NCBI RefSeq assembly: GCF_014642275.1 | Contig: NZ_BMIM01000012.1 | Span: 26,067 to 90,066, forward strand | From: Flavobacterium lutivivi | GTDB lineage: Bacteria > Bacteroidota > Bacteroidia > Flavobacteriales > Flavobacteriaceae | DNA: 64,000 bases | Direction: 5' to 3' | Shown: positions 10,244 through 19,786 of the stretch, one piece after another | Layout: each line of letters starts with the position of its first letter | How positions within the stretch are numbered: the first letter of the stretch is position 1 | Position numbers and translations under genes: made by a program | The notes under the pieces: model-generated | Seen by the model: only the letters and a program-made list of their open reading frames with translations | Database searches by the model: none | Told to the model about the DNA's origin: nothing

Positions 10244-11341
10244 ATGTCCAAAAATAATAAAAAATATAAGATACTCTTAGTTGGAGATAGTTTAGCAAAT
10301 GGCGGAGCAGAGAGAGTTCAAGCATTATTGTCAAAATATTTTCATGATTTTGGGATAGATGTGCATCATGTAATTTTTTTAGATTGGATAACCTATGATT
10401 ATGAAGGAAAAGTATTCAACTTAGGTAAGTTTAGTTCATCAAATGTCAGTGTATTCAGGAAAATAAAACTTTTCTTCATTTTGAAAAACTATCTTCAATC
10501 AAATCAATTTGATGCCGTTATTGATTTTAGAATGAGAGAAACTTTTTTTAAAGAGTTTTTATTGTCACGTTTTGTTTTTCCAAAAGATACTTTCTATACA
10601 GTGCATAGCGGCATCTTAAATTATTATTTTCCTAAAAACATCTGGCTTTCAAAAATTCTTTATGGTTCTAAAAATGTTGTTGCAGTTTCAAAAGCTATTC
10701 AAAAAGAAATTTTAGAAAAAGAGTTAGTAAAAAGATGTGATCAAATTTATAACCCAATTGATTTAAAAGAAATTAACATTCTAAGAAAAGAATATCAAGT
10801 TAATCACTCAAATTACATTCTTGCAGTTGGGAGAATGAATGATTCTGTAAAACAGTTTGACAAGCTAATACTTTCATATTCAAAATCTGTTTTACCAAAG
10901 GAAAATATCAAACTAATTTTATTGGGTGATGGAAATAACAGAAAAGATTATGAAAACCTAACCCAAAGATTAAATCTTTCTGATAAAGTTATTTTTAAAG
11001 GTTTTGTAGATAATCCATTTCCATTTTACGAAAAAGCTTTGTTCACTGTTTTGTCTAGTTCAAATGAAGGATTCCCTAACGTAATACTAGAGTCGTTAGC
11101 TTCTAACACACCGATTATATCCTTTGATTGTTTTAGTGGACCAAATGAAATTATTGAGAATAAAGTAAACGGTTTTTTGGTCGAAAATCAAAACTTTGAA
11201 AAGTTGACTGAAGCCATGAATGAAATGTATCAAAATTATGATGAATACATATCAATAAAAAATAATACAATTTCAAAAGTGTGCAAATTTGATGTTGAAA
11301 TTATATCAAAAGAATGGTTTAAATTATTAAAAATAGACTAA
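10244..11341 (+). CDS. Glycosyltransferase family 4
   Basis: 365 residues with a clear GT4 signature: GDSLANGGAERVQ in the N-terminal Rossmann domain, LAVGRMNDSVKQFDKLI at the start of the C-terminal domain, and SSSNEGFPNVILESLASNTPIISFDC with the retaining-enzyme EGFPNVILE loop. The GAER element is typical of enzymes transferring N-acetyl amino sugars or galactosyl residues onto lipid-linked glycans. It starts a + strand unit with the FdtA-like cupin 9 bases downstream. Cytoplasmic face of the inner membrane is the likely site. Confidence 0.9.
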   Translation: MSKNNKKYKILLVGDSLANGGAERVQALLSKYFHDFGIDVHHVIFLDWITYDYEGKVFNLGKFSSSNVSVFRKIKLFFILKNYLQSNQFDAVIDFRMRETFFKEFLLSRFVFPKDTFYTVHSGILNYYFPKNIWLSKILYGSKNVVAVSKAIQKEILEKELVKRCDQIYNPIDLKEINILRKEYQVNHSNYILAVGRMNDSVKQFDKLILSYSKSVLPKENIKLILLGDGNNRKDYENLTQRLNLSDKVIFKGFVDNPFPFYEKALFTVLSSSNEGFPNVILESLASNTPIISFDCFSGPNEIIENKVNGFLVENQNFEKLTEAMNEMYQNYDEYISIKNNTISKVCKFDVEIISKEWFKLLKID

Positions 11342-11350
11342 GTTTACCCC

Positions 11351-11746
11351 ATGAATATTGAATTAATTACTATTCCAAAGATTGAAGATTACCGTGGCAA
11401 TATCGCTATTGTTGAAAAATCAACGATTCCTTTTGAAATTAGACGAGTATATTATCTTTTTGATATTCCGAGCAGTGCAACTCGTGGAGGACATGCTCAT
11501 AAAGAACAATTAGAATTGCTCATTCCACTTTCTGGTAGTTTTGATGTAGTAGTTAACGATGGAAAAAATAAATTGACCATAACACTAAATAAACCAGACA
11601 AAGGATTATTAATCAAAAATAATATTTGGCGTGAACTCGAAAATTTTTCATCGGGAGCAGTTTGTTTGGTAATTTCTTCGGGAGAATATATTGAAGAGGA
11701 TTATATTCGTAATTTCGAAGAATATAAAGATTATCTTGGCTTATAA
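11351..11746 (+). CDS. dTDP-4-keto-6-deoxyhexose 3,4-ketoisomerase-like cupin (FdtA/QdtA/WxcM family)
   Basis: 131 residues, the usual size of FdtA. The cupin motif ATRGGHAHKEQLELLIPLSGSFDVVVNDG carries the paired catalytic His residues, and the C-terminal half has LIKNNIWRELENFSSGAVCLV and EEDYIRNFEEY, both family hallmarks. The enzyme moves the keto group of dTDP-4-keto-6-deoxyglucose from C4 to C3, giving the substrate for an FdtB-type aminotransferase. That aminotransferase and its acetyltransferase partner are at 6158-7792, on the other side of the flippase gene. The three together make a complete Fuc3NAc/Qui3NAc-type branch. Which epimer is made is not visible. Confidence 0.85.
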   Translation: MNIELITIPKIEDYRGNIAIVEKSTIPFEIRRVYYLFDIPSSATRGGHAHKEQLELLIPLSGSFDVVVNDGKNKLTITLNKPDKGLLIKNNIWRELENFSSGAVCLVISSGEYIEEDYIRNFEEYKDYLGL

Positions 11747-12690
11747 TAATAGCTAGAAATAATTATACCTTTCTTAAGAAAATAAAGCTTAATTTTTTTT
11801 AAAATTATCAAAATAAATGATGGTGTTTTCAGAAGTATTTTTTGACTGGTATTTAATGAATTAAAATCTATTTCTTTTATTAGTTTTTTTGCTTCTTCTG
11901 AACAATTCTCCAAACTGTACATTTTGGCAAAAATATACCTGTTAAAATCTAAATATTTTTTCAAACTACGATTGTTATTCGAAAGACTCTCATATTTATT
12001 TAAATCAGGAATAACTTTATTTTTGAAAGAACTGTTAGTTATTTGATTTTCTGAGAATTGCGTGTATTTTACAAAAGATATAGGCGAATAAGCAAGCTTG
12101 TATTTGCTGTTTGCTCTAATGTTAAAGTCAACATCTTCAGCAAAAGTAATTGCTTCATCATACAAACCAATAGTTTCAAAAACTGATTTAAAAACACAAA
12201 AACTACCGGGAAAATAAATAGGTTTAGAACAATTTATTTTAAAAAAATCTTCAACAATAATATCGTTTTCATAAGGAATGTAAAAGTTTTTGGGAGTTAT
12301 CATTACATTTTGATCAATTACATCGGTGTAATTTGTTGCTAGTAATTTGGCTTCAGGAAATTCAATGTGTAGTGAGTGGATTTTCTCTAGATAGCCCGAA
12401 TCCCACGTGTCATCTGCATCTAAAAAAGCCATCACAACACCATTGGAATTTTTTATACCTGTATTTCTGGTTGCAGATAAACCTCTGTTTTTGTCATGTT
12501 GGATAATTTTTAAATTTTCAAAAATAAATTTCCTAACCTTTTCAAGGCTTCCATCAGTAGAGCAATCATTGATAACTATTACCTCAAAATCGGTAAAAGT
12601 CTGATTTAAAACACTTTTTAGTGTTTTTTCAATAAACTTTTCTTTGTTGTAAACGGGAATTATTACTGAAAAAAATGGCATTTGATTCAT
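11731..12690 (-). CDS. Glycosyltransferase family 2
   Basis: 319 residues with a canonical GT-A/GT2 start (FFSVIIPVYNKEKFIEKTLKSVLNQTF), the acidic pairs VIINDCSTDGS and FLDADDTWDSGY (DxD metal site), and an ITFAEDVDFNIRA catalytic-base region (ED). The C-terminal 110 residues are Lys- and Leu-rich and may lie along the membrane. The 3' end overlaps the cupin gene by 16 bases on the opposite strand. It probably transfers one hexose of the repeat unit. Specificity unknown. Confidence 0.88.
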   Translation of the reverse strand: MNQMPFFSVIIPVYNKEKFIEKTLKSVLNQTFTDFEVIVINDCSTDGSLEKVRKFIFENLKIIQHDKNRGLSATRNTGIKNSNGVVMAFLDADDTWDSGYLEKIHSLHIEFPEAKLLATNYTDVIDQNVMITPKNFYIPYENDIIVEDFFKINCSKPIYFPGSFCVFKSVFETIGLYDEAITFAEDVDFNIRANSKYKLAYSPISFVKYTQFSENQITNSSFKNKVIPDLNKYESLSNNNRSLKKYLDFNRYIFAKMYSLENCSEEAKKLIKEIDFNSLNTSQKILLKTPSFILIILKKIKLYFLKKGIIISSYYYKPR

Positions 12691-12745
12691 TTGAATTCAA
12701 AGATACCGAAAACTGTTTTTAAAATGTTATTTTTGTGAAAATTCA

Positions 12746-13876
12746 ATGCAGAAAAAAAGACTTCATATCATAAGTTTTGATAATCCTTTTCCACCCAATT
12801 ACGGTGGAATCGTTGAGGTTTTCTATAAAATTAAAGCACTTCACACCATTGGTGTTGAAATTTACTTACATTCATTTGTTGATAGTATTCCACTTGAATA
12901 TGATGCATTGAAAAGAATAACTCATCAAGTGTTTTTTTACAGAAAAAGTAAAAATCCATTACTGTTTTTCAGTAAACTGCCATTTTCAGTGAGAACAAGA
13001 GATAGTAAAAAGCTTATTGAAAATATAAGTAGCATAGATGCTCCAATTCTTTTTGAAGGGCATAAAACCACTTACTGGGTTTACAAAAATAGGCTGAGAA
13101 ACTTTGATAGCTACATTCGTTTGCACAACATAGAAAACCTTTATTTTGACGGCTTAGCTAGTAGTGAGAATAACTGGTTCAAGAAGTTACTTTACAGTGT
13201 TGAAGCAAGAAAATATGAGACATACAATGCGGTTTTGGCAAATTTCAACAAGGTTTTTGCTTTGTCAAAATTTGAAAATGATGTCATCAACAAACAATTC
13301 AAAAACAGTGTTTACATTCCAGTTTTTCACGGCAATGAAAATGTTGTGCAACTAGAAGGTTTTGGAAAATATGCCCTATATCATGGCGATTTACGAGCTT
13401 CAGATAACAGGAAAAGCGTTGAATTTTTAATTGACATTTTCAAGGAAATTAAAGACTTTAACTTGATAATTGCATCGAGTTCTGGTGAACAATTTGTTAC
13501 ATCTAAAATCAAAAACAACTCGAATATTTCATTTGTCAAAATTCAAAATTTTGCCCATTTAAAAGAATTGTTTAGTGATGCACATATAAATTTTGCTGTT
13601 TCTTTTCAAAAATCGGGAACAAAATTGAAACTACTCAACGCTTTGTTCAACAGTCGTTTTTCAATAATCAATGAGAATATTATTGATGATGAAAAAATCA
13701 CTTCTTTGTGTGAAATAGCGATCTCAAAAGAAGAGTTTATCTCCAAAATAAAAGAGTTAAAAACAAAAGAATTCAAAGGCTGTAACCAGAGAAAAGAAAT
13801 TTTAGAAACTTATATGAGTGATGTAGAAAATGCTCGTAAATTAGCCAAAATAATTTTTAGTAATGGATTGGAATAG
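12746..13876 (+). CDS. Probable glycosyltransferase (GT-B fold)
   Basis: 376 residues. The N-terminus (KRLHIISFDNPFPPNYGGIVEVFYKIKALHTIGVEIYLHSF, read in pieces) has the glycine-rich PPNYGG loop common in GT4-like enzymes. The later segment ALYHGDLRASDNRKSVEFLID resembles the start of the donor domain. The C-terminal acceptor/donor loop is less canonical than in the 10244 gene: a SFQKSGTKLKLLNALFNSRFSI stretch replaces the usual E-x7-E. It overlaps the oxygenase gene by 14 bases, so the two are likely coupled. Function rests on the fold and neighbourhood. Confidence 0.75.
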   Translation: MQKKRLHIISFDNPFPPNYGGIVEVFYKIKALHTIGVEIYLHSFVDSIPLEYDALKRITHQVFFYRKSKNPLLFFSKLPFSVRTRDSKKLIENISSIDAPILFEGHKTTYWVYKNRLRNFDSYIRLHNIENLYFDGLASSENNWFKKLLYSVEARKYETYNAVLANFNKVFALSKFENDVINKQFKNSVYIPVFHGNENVVQLEGFGKYALYHGDLRASDNRKSVEFLIDIFKEIKDFNLIIASSSGEQFVTSKIKNNSNISFVKIQNFAHLKELFSDAHINFAVSFQKSGTKLKLLNALFNSRFSIINENIIDDEKITSLCEIAISKEEFISKIKELKTKEFKGCNQRKEILETYMSDVENARKLAKIIFSNGLE

Positions 13877-14690
13877 AGTACAATTAGCCGATTATATTTT
13901 AAAATCGCTTTCGGATAATGAGGAACAATTGAAAAATCAATTTCATAACGATATTTCTTCCATTCGTTCTTTTTATTTAGATGATTTATTACCTGAGGAA
14001 ATCACGAATCAAATCCATCAAGTTTTTCCAAAACCAGAACAAATGGTTTTAAAAAGAAGCATCAGAGAAGATAAATATGTTGCTGCTCAAATGAACTTAT
14101 ACAATCCTTTGTTGGAAGAAATTATTTTTGCTTTTCAAGATGAAAGAATAGTTCAAAAAGTGGGAGAAATATGTGGGATTGACAATCCAATACCCGATGA
14201 AAATCTATATGCCGGCGGAATATCAATGATGGGAAATGGTCAATTTTTAAATCCTCATCTCGACAATTCGCATGACAAGGACAGAAACCTATGGCGAGTT
14301 TTAAATCTTTTGTTTTATGTAACACCCAATTGGGAAGAGGAATATGGCGGAAATCTGGAATTGTGGCCAGAAGGAATGAATAATAAGCAAATAACTATTC
14401 ACTCAAAATTTAATAGATTGGCGGTTATGGAAACGCATAACGATTCGTTGCATTCGGTTTCTCCAGTTGTTTTTGAAGGTTACAGATGTTGTGTTTCTAA
14501 TTATTATTTTTCAGATAAGCCAATGCGCAAAGAAGATACATTTCATGTAACTTCTTTTAGAGGAAGACCAGAGAACAAACTAACAGATTTAGTTTTAAGA
14601 TTTGATGCTCAGCTTAGAATGATGGTTAGAAAAATTTTCAAAAAAGGCATCAAGGAAAACCCTCATGTTTATAAAAAGCCAAAATCATAA
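13863..14690 (+). CDS. 2-oxoglutarate/Fe(II)-dependent oxygenase, prolyl-4-hydroxylase-like
   Basis: 275 residues. The double-stranded beta-helix motif is visible: LNPHLDNSHDKD supplies the H-x-D iron ligands (HLD), and HSVSPV about 90 residues later supplies the distal His. RCCVSNYYFS has the Arg that would bind the 2-oxoglutarate carboxylate. YGGNLELWPE is a typical strand between them. The enzyme should hydroxylate a substrate using O2 and 2-oxoglutarate. It sits inside the glycan locus and overlaps the preceding glycosyltransferase gene, so a sugar, glycolipid or an acyl side chain is a plausible substrate, but that is inference. Confidence 0.82.
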   Translation: MDWNRVQLADYILKSLSDNEEQLKNQFHNDISSIRSFYLDDLLPEEITNQIHQVFPKPEQMVLKRSIREDKYVAAQMNLYNPLLEEIIFAFQDERIVQKVGEICGIDNPIPDENLYAGGISMMGNGQFLNPHLDNSHDKDRNLWRVLNLLFYVTPNWEEEYGGNLELWPEGMNNKQITIHSKFNRLAVMETHNDSLHSVSPVVFEGYRCCVSNYYFSDKPMRKEDTFHVTSFRGRPENKLTDLVLRFDAQLRMMVRKIFKKGIKENPHVYKKPKS

Positions 14691-14693
14691 TAC

Positions 14694-15950
14694 ATGAACT
14701 TTTCTTCAAAATATGGTTTTCATTTTCTGATAGTTTTAATTGCATGGAGTAGCATACTGCTTTTGGATTTTTTTATTCAATCAAGTAGTCAAGGAATTAT
14801 TTATCCAGACTCGTTTAGCTATATGGAGTCAGCAAGAAACTTTTTTGTTTTTCATCGTGGTCACAACTACAGGCCTATTTTGATGGCAATAATAAACGGT
14901 ATTCCTTATCTATTTGGAGCAAAAGACCAATTCATCTATCAGTTTGGAGTGTTGACTAACTTTATTTGTTTTGCTAGCTTTTTTATTGTTTTTTTTGAAA
15001 TCGCAAAGAACTATTTTAAGCGAAAAACCGCGTTTTGGCTAACGATTTTTTCAATTTTCTTTTTCGGAAATATAGCTCTAGTTTTTCATTTGCTTACAGA
15101 AAACATATTTATGTTTGGTTTTATTGTGGGATATTATTTTTTGATGTTGTATTACAAGAGTGCGAATTTCAAATTTCTAGCTTTTTCAATTACTGTATTT
15201 CTGCTACTGATGCTCATAAAACCTGGAGCAAAAATATACGCTATCCTTTTATTCATTTACTTCTTTAAAATTATTTGGAAAAACATAAAATCTAAGTACA
15301 ATTGGGCAATTTATGGCGCATTGTTTTTAATTTTTGTTCAATGTGCTGGTTTGAAATACCAATTTGGAAATTTTACACTGAGTTATATAGACTCTGTTAC
15401 CTATTATAACTATTTAGGCAGTAAAGCCAAGTGTATTGAGTATGGAAAAGAATATGAACAAATAAACAATCCAAGAGCTGAATATATTTTTAGTTTTGAG
15501 TGTAAAGATCAAGCAAAGATTGCTTCGGAAGATTTTATTTTTCAAATAAAAAACAACACTGAAAACCTTTTGAAAGCTTACATACAAGATTTTATAGAAA
15601 ACTCAAAAACTGGAAACACTTGCATAGAAGATTGTAAAAATGTACTGCAAAGAAGTAGCTTTGGCATTTCAAAAGCTGTCATATTTGGTATTACAAAATG
15701 GCAAAATAGATTATTTACCTTACTCGGAATTCTGGCATCGTTATATTTTATTCTGATGAACATCAAAAAACCAAATTTGTTTTTTTGGATTTCAATCTAT
15801 TTAGTAATGAACTATGCTGTTTCGGGAATTTCTTGCGGACAAGGCGATCGTTTCCACGTGATAACATTTCCGTTAGTGGTTTTACTTTTGGCAAAAATTA
15901 TACAGGAGAGAAAATGGTTTACACCGTTCTTTGAACCACTTCAAAAATAG
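14694..15950 (+). CDS. Polytopic membrane protein of the glycan locus, possible GT-C-like transferase
   Basis: 418 residues with about 9-11 hydrophobic helices. The extracytoplasmic loop after the first helix contains YPDSFSYMESARNF; Asp/Glu pairs there resemble the first-loop acidic motif of GT-C (GT39-like) glycosyltransferases that use polyprenyl-phosphate sugars. A soluble Cys-containing loop lies around residues 240-310. It begins 3 bases after the oxygenase stop and its last 32 bases overlap the convergent ftsE gene. The GT-C assignment is tentative; a polymerase or other envelope protein is possible. Confidence 0.6.
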   Translation: MNFSSKYGFHFLIVLIAWSSILLLDFFIQSSSQGIIYPDSFSYMESARNFFVFHRGHNYRPILMAIINGIPYLFGAKDQFIYQFGVLTNFICFASFFIVFFEIAKNYFKRKTAFWLTIFSIFFFGNIALVFHLLTENIFMFGFIVGYYFLMLYYKSANFKFLAFSITVFLLLMLIKPGAKIYAILLFIYFFKIIWKNIKSKYNWAIYGALFLIFVQCAGLKYQFGNFTLSYIDSVTYYNYLGSKAKCIEYGKEYEQINNPRAEYIFSFECKDQAKIASEDFIFQIKNNTENLLKAYIQDFIENSKTGNTCIEDCKNVLQRSSFGISKAVIFGITKWQNRLFTLLGILASLYFILMNIKKPNLFFWISIYLVMNYAVSGISCGQGDRFHVITFPLVVLLLAKIIQERKWFTPFFEPLQK

Positions 15951-16602
15951 TGTTGTCCTCGCATTTCAATGTTTTAGATGGGAATTTCATCAACAATGCA
16001 TAGTCATGTGTAGCCATAATAATTGTTCTACCTTGCTCATTGATTTTTCTTAAAACGCCCATTACTTCGGCACTTGTTTGTGGGTCAAGATTTCCTGTTG
16101 GTTCATCGGCTAAAATGATTTCTGGATCATTTAGCAAAGCTCTCGCAATTGCAACTCGCTGTTGTTCACCACCAGAAAGTTGGTGTGGCATTTTGTTAGC
16201 AAAGTTTGACATGTTCACACTACTCAACACAGCATCAATTTTGTTATCCATTTCGGCTTTGTCTTTCCATCCAGTAGCTTTGAGTACAAACTCAAGATTG
16301 TCATGAACAGTTCTGTCTGGTAAAAGCTGGAAATCTTGGAATACAATACCCAGTTTTCTTCTCAAAAAAGGAATATCGTCTTCTTTTAGATTGTGTAAAT
16401 CGTAACCAGCTGTTTGACCTTCGCCTTCGGTTAGAGGCAAATCGGCATAAATAATTTTCATCAAACTACTCTTTCCAGTACCTGTTTTCCCAATGATATA
16501 TAAAAATTCACCTTTTTTTACATCAAGGTTTATTTGAGACAAAACCACGCGGTTGCTTTGGTAAATGGTAACATTTTTAAGAGAAACAATAGTATCTGAC
16601 AT
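15919..16602 (-). CDS. ftsE: Cell-division ABC transporter ATPase FtsE
   Basis: 227 residues, standard length for FtsE. All ABC motifs are present: Walker A GKTGTGKSS, Q-loop VFQDFQLLPDRTVHDNL, signature LSGGEQQRVAIARAL, Walker B IILADEPTGNLD and the H-switch ATHD. The DRTVHDNL stretch after the Q-loop is typical of FtsE rather than other small ABC ATPases. With its partner FtsX it couples ATP hydrolysis to activation of cell-wall hydrolases at the septum. No ftsX lies beside it here, so the partner must be elsewhere. The gene ends inside the 3' end of the preceding membrane-protein gene. Confidence 0.88.
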   Translation of the reverse strand: MSDTIVSLKNVTIYQSNRVVLSQINLDVKKGEFLYIIGKTGTGKSSLMKIIYADLPLTEGEGQTAGYDLHNLKEDDIPFLRRKLGIVFQDFQLLPDRTVHDNLEFVLKATGWKDKAEMDNKIDAVLSSVNMSNFANKMPHQLSGGEQQRVAIARALLNDPEIILADEPTGNLDPQTSAEVMGVLRKINEQGRTIIMATHDYALLMKFPSKTLKCEDNTIFEVVQRTV

Positions 16603-16736
16603 GATAGTTTGATTATTTGGTAAAAATAATAAAGTAAAACCATGTATTCAAAATAATTTTTAGATGTCTTGCAAAATTGTTTAAAACAATGTTTATAATA
16701 AAAATGATACTTTTTTCGTTGTACTTAATAGAATAA

Positions 16737-16744
16737 TATTTTTG
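16737..16744 (+). promoter_or_regulatory. -7 promoter element for the TPR/outer-membrane-barrel operon
   Basis: TATTTTTG matches TAnnTTTG exactly, 16 bases before the ATG at 16761. A TTG at 16719-16721 could be the -33 element, though the spacing of 15 is a little short. Confidence 0.5.
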
Positions 16745-16760
16745 AAAAAAATTATTGAAA

Positions 16761-19700
16761 ATGCGCAATAAATCAATACAGTTGTTCATTTTTTCCTTTA
16801 TGGGAATCTTGAAACTATCAGCACAACAGACCGATATTTACACTCACAAGCTCTCAGAATATGACAAAGCCTTGAGTCTGTATAAAGATAAACAATATCA
16901 ATCTGCACAAATATTGTTTGACAAAGTAAAGTCAAACGTTGGCGAACAAGAAGTTCAGGCGGATTGTGCATATTATATTGCCAATTGTGCTATTCATCTT
17001 AATCAAGCCAATGCAGATGAGTTGATGGAAGATTTTGTAAAAGATTATCCAACGAGTTCAAAGCAAAATCAGGCTTTTGCAGAAGTTGCTCAATATTATT
17101 TTGAAGAAGGAAAGTATCCACAAGCTCTTGAATATTTTGAAAAAGTGGACGAAAGCAGCTTGACTTATGAGGAAAGTGAAAAATTCAATTTCCAAAAAGG
17201 GTATGCCTACTTCACTGCCAAAGATAAAAAGCAAGCAACAGCTTATTTCAACAAAGTAGTGAATTCAAAAAATTATGGTTCTCAAGCAAAGTATTACTTA
17301 GGTTTCATGAATTATGAAAACGATAATTATGAAGAAGCAAATAAATATTTTGATCAAGTTTCAGGTGAAGAGAAATACAAAGAAAAGTTGTCCTATTTTC
17401 AGGCGGATATGAATTTTAAATTGGGTAATTTTCAAAAAGCGATAGATCTTGGTGTAGCAGCAATGCCTAGTTCTAATGCAATGGAAAAATCAGAACTCAA
17501 TAAAATTATTGGAGAAAGCTATTTCAATTTAAAACAATACGACAAAGCCTTACCTTATTTGAAAGAATACAAAGGCAAAAAAGGGAAGTGGAGTAACACC
17601 GATTTCTATCAGTTGGGATATACCTATTATCAACAAAAAGATTATGAAAATGCCATTGCGCAGTTCAATAAGATAATTGGTGGAAATGACAGCGTTGCCC
17701 AAAATGGTTATTATCACCTTGGAGAAAGTTATTTGAAAACCGACAAGAAGCAACAAGCCTTGAATGCGTTTAAAAATGCTTCAGAAATGGATTTTGACAA
17801 AAAAATTCAGGAAGATGCCAATCTGAATTATGCAAAATTGAGTTATGAAATAGGTAATTCCTATCAATCAGTGCCTGATGTGCTTTCGTCTTTTTTGAAT
17901 AAATATCCTACTTCACCTGCAAAAGATGAAATAGAAAATCTATTAATTAATTCTTATATCACTTCAAAAAATTATAAAGAAGCTTTGGTATTATTGGAAA
18001 AAAACAAAAGTTTCAAAAATAAAGCGGCTTATCAAAAAGTAACATTCTATCGCGGATTGGAACTTTATACTGATGGTGATTATCAAGAAGCACTCAAAAT
18101 GTTCAAAAAGTCTATCAACGAGCAAGCAGATGCAAAGTTTACTGCTCGTGCAACTTTTTGGAAAGCAGAAACAGAATATATTCTGGATGACTTCAATAAT
18201 GCTTCATTGAGTTACAAACAATTTGAAAGTTTTGCTGAAGCCAAAAGCACTCCAGAGTATAAAAATTTCAACTATAACTTGGCGTATGCTTATTTCAAAT
18301 TAAAAGAATACGACAAAGCTGGAGATTATTTCCAAAAGCAAATTGACATTACCAAAGATGACAAAACAAGGCTGAATGATTCCTATTTAAGATTAGGAGA
18401 TTGCCGTTTTGTTACTTCAAAATATTGGCCAGCAATGGAAGCTTATAACAAAGCCATTGATTTGAAAGGTGTTGATGCAGATTATGCAGCTTTTCAAAAA
18501 GCGATTAGCTATGGTTTTGTGAGTAGAAATGATAGAAAAATTGAAGATTTCAATAAGTTTTTGCAAAATTTTAAAACATCACAATATAGAGATGATGCCT
18601 TATTTGAATTAGGAAATACTTATGTAACTGAAAACAAAACTGATTTAGCTATAAAAACGTATGACCAACTTTTAAGTGAATTTAAAAATGGCTCATTTGC
18701 CGCAAAAGCAATTTTAAGACAAGGTTTGGTATATTATAATGCTCAAAAAGACGATTTAGCAATTGCTAAATTCAAAAAAGTAGCTGCTGATTTTCCTAGA
18801 ACTCCAGAAGCTGTTGAAGCAGTTTCTACAGCAAGGTTAATATACATGGACAACGGTAAAGTTGATGAATATGCATCTTGGGTTAGAACATTAGATTTTG
18901 TTGAAGTTTCTGATGCAGATTTGGATAACGATACCTATGAATATGCAGAAAAACAATATTTGCAAGGAAATACAAAACAAGCAATATCTAGTTTGAGCGG
19001 ATATGTGTCAAAATTTCCTAACGGAATTCATTCTTTGAAAGCCAATTTCTATTTGGCACAATCATATTACGCTGATGGATTGGAAGCAAATGCAATTCCA
19101 AATTATGAGTTTGTAATCAATAAACCTCGTAGCGAATATACAGAACAATCACTAGCAAGATTGTGTGAAATACATTTGAAAAAAGATGATTATGCAAAAG
19201 CTGTTCCTGTATTGAAACGCCTTGAAACTGAAGCCGATTTTCCTCAGAATGTGACTTTTGCGCAAGCCAATTTGATGCGAGCTTATTATGAACAACAAGA
19301 TTATGCAAATGCTGTAGTTTATGCTGATAAAGTATTAGCTAACCCTAAAACCGATAACAAGGTAAAAAGTGATGCACAAATCATTGTTGCTCGTTCCGCT
19401 ATAAAAGCTGGTGATGAAACGAAAGCAAGAAGTGCATATGCAAAATTATTAACTATTGCCAAAGGCGAACTAGCTGCTGAAGCATTGTATTATGATGCTT
19501 ATTTCAAAAATAAAGACGCAAAATATGAGGATTCGAATAAAGCTGTTCAGAAATTAGCAAAAGACTATTCTGCTTACAAATATTTTGGAGCAAAAGGATT
19601 AGTTGTAATGGCAAAAAATTTCTATGGATTGAAAGATAGTTTCCAAGCAACATATATTCTAGAAAGTGTAATAAAAAACTTTACCGCTTATCCAGATGTG

Positions 19701-19775
19701 GTTGAAGAAGCTCAAAATGAACTTAATGCCATCAAAAGTCAAGAAGCTAAGACAAATTCTTCCATTCAAAATTAA
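16761..19775 (+). CDS. Large periplasmic TPR-repeat protein
   Basis: 1004 residues from ATG at 16761; the in-frame TTG two codons earlier is less likely. A signal peptide (QLFIFSFMGILKLSAQ) is followed by tetratricopeptide repeats over nearly the whole length, for example YPQALEYFEKVDE, YEEANKYFDQVSG, YENAIAQFNKIIGG, YDKAGDYFQKQIDI and DLAIKTYDQLLSEF. TPR arrays bind other proteins. The next gene, 11 bases downstream, encodes an outer-membrane barrel, so the two probably act as a periplasm-outer-membrane pair. The pair next to ftsE suggests envelope assembly or division, but no specific function is known to me. Confidence 0.8.
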   Translation: MRNKSIQLFIFSFMGILKLSAQQTDIYTHKLSEYDKALSLYKDKQYQSAQILFDKVKSNVGEQEVQADCAYYIANCAIHLNQANADELMEDFVKDYPTSSKQNQAFAEVAQYYFEEGKYPQALEYFEKVDESSLTYEESEKFNFQKGYAYFTAKDKKQATAYFNKVVNSKNYGSQAKYYLGFMNYENDNYEEANKYFDQVSGEEKYKEKLSYFQADMNFKLGNFQKAIDLGVAAMPSSNAMEKSELNKIIGESYFNLKQYDKALPYLKEYKGKKGKWSNTDFYQLGYTYYQQKDYENAIAQFNKIIGGNDSVAQNGYYHLGESYLKTDKKQQALNAFKNASEMDFDKKIQEDANLNYAKLSYEIGNSYQSVPDVLSSFLNKYPTSPAKDEIENLLINSYITSKNYKEALVLLEKNKSFKNKAAYQKVTFYRGLELYTDGDYQEALKMFKKSINEQADAKFTARATFWKAETEYILDDFNNASLSYKQFESFAEAKSTPEYKNFNYNLAYAYFKLKEYDKAGDYFQKQIDITKDDKTRLNDSYLRLGDCRFVTSKYWPAMEAYNKAIDLKGVDADYAAFQKAISYGFVSRNDRKIEDFNKFLQNFKTSQYRDDALFELGNTYVTENKTDLAIKTYDQLLSEFKNGSFAAKAILRQGLVYYNAQKDDLAIAKFKKVAADFPRTPEAVEAVSTARLIYMDNGKVDEYASWVRTLDFVEVSDADLDNDTYEYAEKQYLQGNTKQAISSLSGYVSKFPNGIHSLKANFYLAQSYYADGLEANAIPNYEFVINKPRSEYTEQSLARLCEIHLKKDDYAKAVPVLKRLETEADFPQNVTFAQANLMRAYYEQQDYANAVVYADKVLANPKTDNKVKSDAQIIVARSAIKAGDETKARSAYAKLLTIAKGELAAEALYYDAYFKNKDAKYEDSNKAVQKLAKDYSAYKYFGAKGLVVMAKNFYGLKDSFQATYILESVIKNFTAYPDVVEEAQNELNAIKSQEAKTNSSIQN

Positions 19776-19786
19776 ACCTACTTACT

